DNA from: Larix kaempferi
Lineage: Eukaryota; Streptophyta; Pinopsida; Pinales; Pinaceae
Direction of reading: 5' to 3'
Assembly (NCBI GenBank): GCA_027924585.1
Contig: BSBM01000140.1
Coordinates: 4,666,001 to 4,730,000, forward strand
DNA: 64,000 nt
Positions 31,896-42,030 of this stretch are shown here, in pieces. A program made the translations under genes and the position numbers. The notes under the pieces were generated by a model. It had not been told where the DNA came from, did no database searches, and was given only the letters and a program-made list of their open reading frames with translations. Each line of letters starts with the position of its first letter. The first letter of the stretch is position 1.

Positions 31896-34177
31896 TGTAA
31901 CGCCCCATATTTTGAGAGTCATTAATTAAAAACTCTAATGTGAATTAGCTTAGCGTCTTATTTGCTTATTATATGTTTGACTAAGATAGATTGATCAAGA
32001 TGATTGTCATGTGGACATGTGGAATCCCTTGGGACATGTATGGTAAATCGAATATATTGTTTTAATTTATTAATGACAATGAATATGTTATTTCATTTGA
32101 ACATGCAAAATTGAACATAGAATATCCACATGTGGAATGCTAATTCAGTTGTTTGCAAAAAGAACTTACATGATTATTTGTACATGTCGTATTAGTGATA
32201 TGGATTGGCATTGAAAGAGTTGGGTATGGATATATATGTTTCATGTTAATGATGAACTATTCCACATGTTGATTGGCTATGAGATAGGCGGATTTCTATA
32301 TTGCCAAGGGGCACGATATGTATTGAACATCATGAGTATAATGACGTTATATCAAATTTTATGCTATTTAATTGTGAATTCCAATATTTCTATGACTTGT
32401 GGGTGAGTGTGAGTTTTGACAGGAATTGTGACTTGCCCAAAGTTTTCTTTTAATGATGGGACCCGTTAGATCAGTGATGGCATAGTATGGTTGATGTATG
32501 GCATTGACCCTAGTACTATCAGGAGGGGTAGAGGCATTTCCCACCTTCAAACCTCCGAAACCCAGAGTCATGGGAGGAATGTGGTGAGCACGCTCCCATG
32601 GATGTGGGATGACGACTAGTGGGTTCCTGCTAGGGAAGCTTGGTCGATGTGGTCGATCGACACTTCCTCTTACGGGTTCTACACATGGTCATACGCGTAG
32701 CCTATATTCCATGGTATATTCCAGCAGAGGATGGGATGGTGAGGTCAGGAGATGGAAGTAGTGGTGATTAGGGGGTTGGAGTACTGATGGGATGGATGGG
32801 ACCAATGATATATTGGATGGTGTTCTTGATTTTTATTAACTATCGTGATTATATGCTGGATTTCATCATTATGTTTATTTAATTATGTATGATTGCTTCT
32901 GTATGAATGATTATGAATGATGAATAATGCATTGTTTAACTGTTCTTCTATGTGTTGTTGTGATCATGTAATAATGATCTATTAGGAGCATTAAATGTGA
33001 TTATTAGTACCCACGCTTACGACGTGTGCACTGGCCATGCATACGCAAATTCGTGAGTACAATACTATGGTTCGTCGATCGATGAATAAATTAATATGGT
33101 TATATTAGCTAATAGTAGCTTGGTTGATGAATTGTTGAAAGTATCACTTGTGTGTTGAAAGTATGAGTTTGTTGATTTGTTTAATATGTTTTAGATTTAT
33201 ATAAATTGATTGGATTATTGAAATACATATATAATTATATACAAATAATATAAATTATTTCATACTATAATATAGTATATGAAAATATCTTATTTGACTT
33301 ATGCATGAGAGGATAATATAAATAAATGAATAAATAGGATTGCACAAGTTTTTAGAAAAGAGTTGTCATAGTTGCATTTAAGGTAGAAGCATGACAAGTG
33401 AGACTTTGCAACCATGTGTAATAATATTTTATTAATTTAAATTAAATTGCTATTTTTTTTAGAAAATGAATTTATTGTTGTTGACAATTATTTTTGGAAT
33501 TTATTGATGGATGAGGAGGAGTTTTGATATAAATATGAGACTTGAGATTGGAAGGAGGGGGGGTCTTTTCTCTTGAAGGATATTTTGGTAAGAGTTTTGA
33601 TAGGAAGAGGTATTTTGGATAATTTGGGGTATGAGAAGTTGGGAAGAGTTGGAAGAGTTTGAGGACTCTTGGAAGATTTGATACATAGCCTACTAGTGCA
33701 TCATTGTTCTATTCTTTGGGGGTCTCGGGCACGAAGGGCCAGGAGTCCATTTGGATGGGACCATTCAATGGTTTCGTGGGGCTAGGGAACCAGGTAGGCC
33801 CCTAGTTGGTTGGGAGGTAAAATTGTGATCCCGCTTTGGGCAATGAAGATGGAAGCAACTCGAGGAGAAGGGGGGAAGCTTGCTCATTTTGGACTCCATC
33901 ACCATTCTTATAACGAGGTATTTTTCTTGTGATTTTAAATTATTTATATGTTGTTGTAAACTTGTCATATGATGCTATTGCTACATGATTTATTATGTTA
34001 ATTTATGTTGTGTGAATCACTAATGAAGTTTTAAAAATTCTAAGTTATTTGATGCTATTGCAAAATGCTTATATGTTGTTTATATGTTGTTATGGTTACA
34101 AGTTGATTATATGTTGCTTAGTCACAAAATTTATGTTTAATTAGATTACAAATTATAATGTCAATGGAGGCATTACA
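31896..34177 (+). repeat. Ty3/gypsy LTR, about 2.3 kb
   Basis: It begins TGTAACGCCCC and ends GGAGGCATTACA; the terminal nine bases are inverted copies with one mismatch. A gypsy-type tail lies just left, and a primer binding site (TGGTATTAGAGC) two bases to the right. The LTR thus looks flanked by internal sequence on both sides. No ORF inside is credible. The G/T-rich part at 33500-33900 gives minus-strand Ser-rich ORFs only. Confidence 0.75.
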
Positions 34178-34179
34178 TA

Positions 34180-34191
34180 TGGTATTAGAGC
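34180..34191 (+). other. Primer binding site right of the 2.3 kb LTR
   Basis: TGGTATTAGAGC, one change from the canonical initiator tRNA-Met complement. Followed by CCTAGGTTC and decayed AT-rich sequence without readable gag. Confidence 0.7.
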
Positions 34192-34837
34192 CCTAGGTTC
34201 AAAAACTAGGAACCTTAAGGGTCTACATGACATTAGGAAATAATGACCAAGAATTCTGAGTTTTCAATAATGATAATGTTTGCCATAATTTTCATTATTC
34301 CTTATTAAGGAACTCATATATTTTATTTCCAATGGCTTACATATAAACAAAAGAACAAAAAAACAACAACACAGGAAAAACATAATCGCCATTGAGTATA
34401 CTTACAAGCCATTAATATTTAATAGTTGAATGAGTGCATGTTGTATATTTAAAAGTGAAAAAGGAAGTAAAACTTAGAGCTCGTTCCAAAAGAGGAGAAA
34501 GAAAAGAAGTATCCATATGTAGCTTAATGGAATAGAACCATAAAACTCTACTTCAATAGAATGATTGCTATGAGTAGTGTCTTTGTAACTTGCCTAGTAA
34601 TGAATAAAAATGAAATTTGGTTGCGGGTATATGTAGTAAGCCCTTTCATTGTACGTCTTTTATTCCGAAGGAGGTGAGAATGATGCTGGTGATTGTTTGA
34701 GGAGAACAATTCAATTTGAGGATATGTCGAGGAGAACAATTCAATTTGAGGATATGTCAAGGAAAACTATTCCAATTTGAGGATATGCCCTAGTCCCCGT
34801 AGTTCTTTCTACCAGGCAATCAGAGGTGCCCCCATGA
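34192..34837. other. Decayed AT-rich sequence with a 30-base triplicate
   Basis: No gag is readable after the primer site. At about 34700-34790 a unit near AGGAGAACAATTCAATTTG plus AGGATATGTC occurs three times in tandem, the last copy slightly altered. Confidence 0.6.
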
Positions 34838-35959
34838 TCTCTCATTCGTGCTCTTAGAAATACCCAAGTATATAATGAATAAGTACAATATATTAAATGT
34901 TTTCTATCATAAAAGCTCTTATTAATATATGCCATGGTTTTAAATCGAATCTTAGCTTCCTTTGCAAAAGATAGTTTGATATGAAGAAAAATAAATAAAT
35001 AAATAAATTGTTTTGCACAGATTGTGTGCTCAGTGGCGATGTGAACCAGTTTACTACTTTTGAAGTTACTTATCGTACTCAGCCCACTTGGTAGTAAATA
35101 GGTAAGACATATACTACTATTCTCTACGCATTAAGAATTTTGACAAAATGGTACAGAGTGCGCCCGAGATGATCCATATCTTGCTGCTGGTAGCTGCTCT
35201 GCTAATCACAAATCAGTAGACGTCAAGCAGTAATACTACTTGCAAGACTTGTACTGAGGATTTGAAAAAAGAGTACGATCCGTAATTGGGAGAACTAGTT
35301 TCCAGACCATGTTCTTCTATTAATATTAACCATCAAAGTAGATTTCATTTGCAAAAGCTTGGAAAGGAATAAAAGTGAAATCTGAATTTCCATTGTAAAT
35401 AAAGACATAAACTTAAATACAACATAAAATACACATGGTTTAAATTTTTTGGGGTATGTTAATATTTACTGGTTCTAAGTACTTTCAAGCCTATAAAATT
35501 TTTAGTTTTATGCAAAACAGAGAATAAATATTTATGGATTCTTAGACTAAGTCTCTAAAACCGTTTGTTATATTCTCCATTATGAGATAAGAGTTGGAAC
35601 GGAATAACAAGGTTTACTTGCCTTAACAACAACATAAATAAATACATAATAAATGCTTATTTGTTATGTTTGAAATGCCAACAAACGGAAATGCTGCAAT
35701 CTTTCTTGTGAAATAAACCTTGAATCGGACAAACAAAAGTTTGTGTTTGAAATGTTGACGTGTTATTGATACTGATGAGCCTATAAAACCTCTGGTCATG
35801 TGGTGATACAGAAAAACTCCTTACGGGTTCTCTAGATGAAGTACTTAAACTTGTGGTTATATGTATTTGTGAAGTCTGAATATACCCACAAACATATACA
35901 TCAACATTCTTCACGGTGAAATCATAGCTGGATCAGACCAACAAGGTTTATGTGTGTAC

Positions 35960-36140
35960 CTTCTGTTACAGTAAGAGTAGATGTGTTTTGAATTTCTATG
36001 AGTCTTCTAATCTCATCATTGCTATTGCCAGTGGCTTCAGCACCAACCCCTAAACTTTGAAGTCGCTGCAAAGCAAGCCTGGCGCAGATGGCTAGCAGGG
36101 CTGCGAAAGACGTCACAGCCGCCTCCTAGGTTAGTATCTG
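35960..36140 (-). pseudogene. Exon-like segment of unknown gene, copy B
   Basis: Counterpart of 16868-17031, with acceptor-like CTGTGCAG before it. The peptide LLAICARLALQRLQSLGVGA and EATGNSNDEIRRLIEIQN is kept. A TAG lies four codons after the acceptor, so this copy is not functional as read. Confidence 0.35.
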
Positions 36141-36600
36141 CTGCACAGTGCTTAGTTCTGCTCGCATTATTGCGGATAAATTATATAAAAAAAACGCTCT
36201 TGATAATTAAACAATCTTCGGAAACCATCTCTAATCTCTGTTAACTGAGCAAAATAAAATCTCAATGAGAGACTTCAAATTCAATCATACAGTCTTTGAT
36301 TTCTAACTTCCCAATAAGCTTCCTGTGCAATTAAATTTAATTCGTGCTATCTTTGACACTCCCGCTGTAAGATGCCTCGTTCCATCCGATGTCATTGTAT
36401 CAGTAATGGTTCGTCTCCCTGTGTGTGTGGTTTCCTTTTTCTGTTTTCACAGCCTGAGATTTTGCACATGTGCGTCCATTAAGATGTAGAAATCCTAATA
36501 AGTGTAATTTTCCAAAACAATATCAATTGAAACTTATTTGATTTCAAATAAACAAAAATATGTGAAATTGAATATAAATAAGTGAATATTCACCCTACTA

Positions 36601-36604
36601 TATA

Positions 36605-36676
<72 letters not shown>

Positions 36677-36678
36677 TT
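36601..36678. repeat. (TA)n and (TTTA)n microsatellite
   Basis: About 45 bases of TA followed by about nine TTTA units. The matching place in copy A (about 17490-17518) has only a short TATATCTATATA tract, so this expanded after, or shrank since, the duplication. Confidence 0.95.
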
Positions 36679-36699
36679 GTTGCTTTAGTACCTGAGACC

Positions 36700-37029
36700 T
36701 TACCCATAGCTGATGACTGCCTTTATTGCAGTTGGTATCACACTTGTTTGAACTGCCAAAGAACTATTCTTGGGAGATAGTTCGGTGTCACATTGAGCAT
36801 TTTCAATAAATGGAGCTGCAGGACCAATTTCCTGGCCGTGTGATGTTACATGAACAGCCTGAGCTATTACTGACTGACACTCGCCAGTCCATACTGCATC
36901 TAATGTCTCTGATAGATCGACCAGGATTGGGAAATTCCCCTCTGATAATGTCCTACGAATTCCCAGATCACCTTCAACAACTTCTATTTTATCACCAATG
37001 TCTGTTTCTACATATTTATTTTCTTGCAA
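36700..37029 (-). pseudogene. FAB1/PIKfyve-like exon fragment, copy B
   Basis: Minus-strand open frame of about 109 codons containing RRTLSEGNFPILVDLSETLD then AVWTGECQSV, ending at a splice donor-like GG/GTAAGGTCTCAG near 36701. It equals the 3' part of the copy A exon, and unlike copy A the frame is open up to the donor. The 5' part of the exon is missing because the duplication ends at 37030. FAB1 assignment rests on memory of that motif. Confidence 0.42.
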
Positions 37030-37030
37030 A

Positions 37031-39920
37031 AGACTCTTACAATCTTAATCTATTTATATGCTTCTACCTTATTTCACAATGGTACACATGACCCACTTAA
37101 CTAATCTAAAAATTCTTGTACTCCTGTGAATACCGCGAATGATCCTTCTTTCGCGGAATGATTTTTTTGCACCAATCAGCTTCTGCGCTTGCCGAGAATC
37201 TATCCCGTGCCATCCTGTGCCAACAGACTAGTTTACATAATTTTAGGTTCCTTATATTGATAGCTATGTTTCAAGGAGAATTATTGTATCAATTTGGGTA
37301 TACCCAAGATGGGGACATCGCTAGTTCTCGATACCCACGGCCCACCCATGGGGTACATGTGCCTATGCAACATATGTTTGATGACATTTATAATACATAA
37401 AATATTTACATCTACTGTTTATTTGTTTCTTGATATTTGGAAGTGGTTATGGTTTCAACAATTACCTCCCATTACTTCATTTGTTCTTTTTCGAATTGTA
37501 TATAGTGTCGTTACATTTACCATCTTCCCCATTTGTTGGATTTGTCCAATGTCCATTGATCATTAACTGCAAATACTTGAATTATACTTGAATTGTTTAC
37601 CCTTGGTAAACATCCCTGTCAACATAATGGTAGGATTGGGTGGAAAATATATGAAATTGTCAAATTTAAAATTATTTTCTTCAGCATAAACTATACACAA
37701 GTGTAAGAATCAAACCCATACTCAGTGGAAATTATTTGAAGTTATTTTATTTAAGGACAAACATTTCATTTTAATTACACTTGCAGATACAATTATGAAT
37801 ATTGGCATTAATTTCAAAATATTAGTAGACTTATTTGAGATTATGCTTATCTAGGATTCTTTGACAGACAAAACTTAAATGGACTGATTTGAACCTCGTA
37901 ATCTAGGAAATATATTTCCCTACTAAATTTTGAGCTTTGGCTTTGGTTGCAGGAAAGTCCTTGCTGGAAACAAGGTTGATGTGGTATCCAAGAGGAAGGT
38001 CGAAGTAGAGGTATTATTATTGTATTTATATTTATATCTTGAAGTAGAGATATCATTATACTTATATTTATTATTGGAGCATTCGATATATAGGTTTATA
38101 TTTATATTTATTACTCTAGCATTTAATATAGAGGTCTATCTAGCTTGTTTGCATCCAATACATATTCGTATATTTATTAAAGAGCAAATTACTTTTTATG
38201 ATCTTGTAAAGTGTACAAAGGTCACCGGATATGGAAAGTTAATGTTGAATTGCTTGGAATTAATAATCTAACATGCGAAAGTTAATGAAGTTATTGTCGA
38301 CCAGACTAGAACTAATAATGTAATATTAACTTTGTGTAGAGAGCATAAATAATCATGATTAGAACTAGTCATAGAGAACAAGTAACATAATTTATATATG
38401 GCACTTAACTTGGGGCTTATCGGTGTTCACCAACCACAAGTTACATTACTTGTGCTAGTTTTTTAATATATCCATAAGTCATTTTTAATAAAAAATGACT
38501 CATATCTGTTAACATCCTTCCTTTAAATATTAGTTTTGCTATATAAAGGATTTGTAATTATTATTTTTTTTAGATAATTTAATGGTCGTTACTGCTGAAT
38601 AAGGTAAAACCTTGTTTTAGCCCCTCATCTAAACTTCACGAGTGAGTGAAGTGAATCCATGGTATATCCCCTCTACAACATGATATGATATCATTAAATT
38701 CACATGGCTCTTGCTTTTGAATATTAGGGTTTGCATGGGGATTCACGTTAAAAGTAGAGAAAAAGCCCCTATGAACAAAAGGTGAGAACTAACCAAGTAA
38801 TCTAAATAAAAACTTTAAAAAAATGGATCCCTGGGAAAGATATAAGATATACTACAGGTAGTACAAGAACATTATGGTAATTTATTGAACCGGTGATAGC
38901 GGATACTAATAAAAATAGTTTTGGTTAGATTTCATTATTCCTCTAAATGTGCTTATGCCATGAAACCATAGTTTTTTTTATCTTGAATGCTTTAATGACT
39001 TGAAGCTCCCTTTTGTTCTTGGTCATTGGAAACAGTACTGTTATATTGTTAATAACTTTAATGTTACTTCACATAACTCAAGGTTCACAGATTATCTATC
39101 ACATCCCTGCAGTTATCTACACAGATTATCTATGACATCCCTGCACTTATCTAGCTATTTTTTTACATAAATTTTGGATTTGGTATACAAATTGTGCAAC
39201 GACCTTTGCAAGTTAAAAGGAAAGTTACCTTTCCTTAGTGATAGAAAACCAAAAATGGTGAATTAATTTGTCTATCGTGATTCCATTCATCAGCTTTCTC
39301 CAGGTTGAAAGTGTACGGTGCTTCCATGATATGTGAGCATTAATGAAATGAATTTTGCTCTGTTTCCCTTGACTCCACAAAAAAATCTATGCTAATGCTT
39401 ATGGACACAATTTTAAGGTTCATGTAATAAGTCCATGTAAACGATAATGTACTTCATATTATTAGTTGTTTTTAAAATTCAATTTACTTCTTCAATGAGT
39501 TGTGTATGCGAATATTAAGGCTTTCTTCTAATCAACATCGAATATTAATTTATGTATTTCCTTTAATCATCCATGTTAGCAAATTCAAAGATCGAACTGT
39601 AGTTATTTTTGAATGAATAGTTCCAACTGGGAAATGTAACAAAATGTCTATGAAATACTACATCTGAGAAAGAATAAGCAAAGAAACTAGATGACACTGA
39701 TATGTAAGGTCCAATCAAGGAATGCCCACGGTACTAAGTTATGTAGCCAACTTTTGGGGCAAGCGGACCTAATAACTTCAAATATTAGCTCAAGTGTAAG
39801 CAATGCAGAATACATAAAGCTTGGAAAAGGGTTGGGCTGTGCATATAATCAATTTTAACACAGTCCATTTATAACAGTAGTTTCATAGGTTATAATAAGT
39901 TTTGGTATTCCAAAAACTTG
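37031..39920. other. AT-rich host DNA, no clear gene
   Basis: Only small, unrelated ORFs. Points of note are the exon-like piece at 37953-38010 and a 33-base tandem duplication at about 39083-39150 (CACAGATTATCTAT-ACATCC unit). Otherwise I see nothing. Confidence 0.45.
37953..38010 (+). other. Exon-like 58-base segment, possible small-GTPase piece
   Basis: Preceded by a strong acceptor (TTTGGTTGCAG) and followed by GTATTA. One frame reads KVLAGNKVDVVSKRKVEVE, which recalls the G4 box of Rab-type GTPases (L-V-G-N-K-x-D), with Ala replacing Val. A 19-residue match without other boxes nearby is weak, and the neighbouring sequence is a TTTATA-rich repeat. Confidence 0.22.
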
Positions 39921-39922
39921 CA

Positions 39923-39996
39923 GGGTGCTAGCTCAATGGTAGAGCATCTTCATTATATATAATGTAGAAGGTTGGTGGTTTAATCTCATTGCACTA
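39923..39996 (+). other. tRNA-like fragment (decayed tRNA or SINE head)
   Basis: TAGCTCAATGGTAGAGCA is a good tRNA A box and D arm. CTTC and GAAG could form the anticodon stem but enclose about 15 bases, and GGTTTAATCTC resembles a B box (GGTTCRANTCC) after several C-to-T or G-to-A changes. The acceptor ends pair only through GTGC/GCAC. A functional tRNA is unlikely. A tRNA-derived SINE or a pseudogene fits better. Confidence 0.35.
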
Positions 39997-40014
39997 TTTG
40001 AAACAATATAGATT

Positions 40015-40330
40015 TATTTTATCTCAACATAAGACAATATGGTCATTTATAAAGAAACATGGTTTATTGTTGACTTATTTTATATTGTCTCTATAGAGAC
40101 AATATTTTAAGACAGTCATTTAAGACACATTAAAGACAATACACAAGTTTAGTTTGTCTCAAATAGAGACAATATTTAAGTCAATACACAAGTTTCTTTT
40201 GTCTCAAATAGAGACAATAGTTTAAGAGAATAATTTAAGACACTCGCTTAAAGACAATATTTGAGACAATACACAAACTTTTTTTTGTCTCAAATTGAGA
40301 CAATTTACACAAATATTGTCTCAAAAGCCC
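40015..40330. repeat. Array of GTCTC/GAGAC palindromes
   Basis: A perfect 24-base palindrome (ATATTGTCTCTA/TAGAGACAATAT) sits at 40082-40105. Further hairpins TTGTCTC-AAATA-GAGACAA lie at about 40158, 40199 and 40287, mixed with half-copies (TTTGAGACAATA, ATTGTCTCAAAAG). CACTATTTGAAACAATAT begins at 39992, so a decayed CACTA-type terminal region with subterminal repeats is one possibility, but no matching opposite end was found. Confidence 0.6.
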
Positions 40331-40786
40331 CCTCTATGTAATAATGCAAAATAAGAGATACAATAAATAGCATGATAAACAATCCTAGATATGGGTGTGA
40401 GCAAACATGGCCCTCAATAATATGTTCATTGAGTTCATGATAATAAAACAACTATCCACATTAAGAAAATCAATATGATGTGCAACCACTTATTAGAAAG
40501 ATAGCATAATTCTCTTCGAAAGACCTCCAACATTATGGAAAATGGAATCTCCAATGACAAAAACAAAATTGCCAATAACCATTACAATAAATTTGGCAAT
40601 GCCAAAAAAATGCGTCTAACTAAAAAATACAATGATCATGGAATTGGATCCCTCATTTCCTGCATCAAATACAACTAGTTTCCAATTCCACTACAATAAG
40701 ACAATAAAACCCGCAAGGATTAACCATAGAAGAGATCCCACAAAAAAAGTAGAGAACACCATTTACGAGAACAAACTTAATGGCTG

Positions 40787-40862
40787 TTGATAGGCAAACG
40801 ACTAGTCTTTGGACATTGAAAACGTAATGATTGTTGATAGGCAAACGACTACTCTTTGGACA
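40787..40862. repeat. 31-base direct duplication upstream of RING fragment
   Basis: TTGATAGGCAAACGACTA then (G/C)TCTTTGGACAT occurs twice, 46 bases apart, immediately before the RING gene fragment. Confidence 0.85.
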
Positions 40863-40866
40863 TCGT

Positions 40867-40936
40867 CACCACCAGATTTGCCTATTCAGATGGCTAGAAA
40901 TCCAACGGACCTGTCCACTCTGCCGATTCGAAATGC
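40867..40936 (+). pseudogene. Stray copy of the RING gene's 3' coding end
   Basis: 70 bases match 41947-42016 of the RING-H2 gene with three differences. They cover the last zinc ligands. Here the frame is not joined to a RING N-terminus, and the small ORF crossing it (40809-41003) reads another frame. This is a fragment left by a local duplication about 1.1 kb upstream in the same orientation. Confidence 0.85.
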
Positions 40937-41280
40937 ATTAAAATGGAATAATAAAACTGATATACTAGATAATAATATTTTACAAAAGGTTAAGATTTTA
41001 TAGCTAAACTGGTTTAAAATTATTATGAAAATATTGGATAAACAAGTATAGGTAGAGTAGAAAAGACATTGGAGGTGCATAGCGTCGCTTCTTGGTTGTT
41101 GGGCGTCGTTTCAGAACATTATAAGGGTGAAGACATATTCGATGTAAGTTTTCCTTTTCGATATTGATACAAGTTTTTCTTTTATTGCTATAAATTTTGT
41201 TTTCCGATCAAGCTTTTCTCTGGATCAACCGGTTTTCTTTCCCTTTTAGCCGATTATATTTGAATTTCTAAATTGTCGAA

Positions 41281-42030
41281 ATGGAGGGAGAAAGCCGAGG
41301 AGGAGCAGAAGAAGGGCGTCGAGCACTGCGTCAAGCTTCGCAGGAAACAACAGAAGAAATGCCTCAAATTCTGCAGGAAGATAGAGAAGAATTCCATCCC
41401 ACACTGCGCGAAGCACTGCGTCAAGCTGTGCGGGAAACGGCAGAAGAATTCCGTCAAATCCTGCGGGAAACGGCACAGGAATTCCATCAAAACCTGCGGG
41501 AAACAACAGACGAAATGCATCACATTCTGCCGGGAGATAGAGAAGAATTCCATCACATAGTGCGCGAAGCACTGCGTGAAGCTGTGCGGGAGACGACAGA
41601 AGAATTCCATCGAATCCTGCGGGAAGATGTACAAGAATTCCATCGAAACCTGCGGGAAGATGTACAAGAATTCCGTCAAGTTCTGGGGGACCAACTGCGT
41701 CAGGCTGCAGAAGCATTCCGGGACGTAATGAGTCAAGTTAGACAAGAATTCCATCAAGGTTTACAACCTGCAGTTATAATAGCACATGAACATCAACCTG
41801 TACGACCTGCAGATAGAGCCGCCGTCCAGCAGTTGCCTCAGCTAATCATTTCAGAAGGGCATATCAATAATACTTCATTATGCTCAATTTGCCAGGATGA
41901 ATTCCAGTTAAACCAAGAGGCACGTGTAATGCCATGTAGACACATGCACCATCAGATTTGCCTATTCACATGGCTTGAAATCCAACGGACCTGTCCACTC
42001 TGCCGATTCGAAATGCCTGCTCAACGTTGA
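41281..42030 (+). CDS. RING-H2 zinc-finger protein with 11-residue helical repeats, probable E3 ubiquitin ligase
   Basis: 249 residues, single uninterrupted exon, first ATG 41281 in the context CGAAATGGAGG. Residues 1-165 are amphipathic and charged, built of 11-residue units such as LREDVQEFHRN, LREDVQEFRQV, LRETTEEFHRI and LRETAQEFHQN. A larger internal duplication of REAL-RQAVRET-EEF is visible. Residues 166-200 are a linker. The C-terminus is a complete C3H2C3 RING: C-x2-C-x14-C-x1-H-x2-H-x2-C-x10-C-x2-C, from CSIC to CPLC. By family knowledge such RINGs recruit an E2 enzyme and transfer ubiquitin. No signal peptide or hydrophobic membrane helix is seen, but 11-mer amphipathic helices can bind lipid or form coiled coils. 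A TATA-like CTATAAATT lies at about 41189. Long antisense ORFs are shadows of the regular codon pattern. It is the only intact host-type gene here. Confidence 0.85.
   Translation: MEGESRGGAEEGRRALRQASQETTEEMPQILQEDREEFHPTLREALRQAVRETAEEFRQILRETAQEFHQNLRETTDEMHHILPGDREEFHHIVREALREAVRETTEEFHRILREDVQEFHRNLREDVQEFRQVLGDQLRQAAEAFRDVMSQVRQEFHQGLQPAVIIAHEHQPVRPADRAAVQQLPQLIISEGHINNTSLCSICQDEFQLNQEARVMPCRHMHHQICLFTWLEIQRTCPLCRFEMPAQR

Larger units (their letters stand above)
34838..37030. repeat. Host segmental duplication, copy B (empty-site copy)
   Basis: Aligns with 8300-9313 and 16604 to about 17870, in the same order and orientation, with no copia insertion. The junction reads GTACTTAAACTTG at about 35838. 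Compared with copy A it lacks about 130 bases near 35960 and has a much longer (TA)n/(TTTA)n tract at 36601-36678. It is about 26 kb from copy A in the present layout. Confidence 0.9.

Noticed and set aside
37953-38010. Rab GTPase gene
   Set aside because: Only a 19-residue G4-box-like match; other GTP-binding boxes are absent nearby, so I keep it as an exon-like curiosity only.
39992-40330. Complete CACTA DNA transposon
   Set aside because: Only one CACTA-like end is seen; no opposite TAGTG end, target duplication or transposase found.
41246-41757. Antisense ORFs of 156 and 167 codons opposite the RING gene
   Set aside because: They mirror the regular codon pattern of the 11-mer repeats; no family resemblance and no promoter or start evidence.
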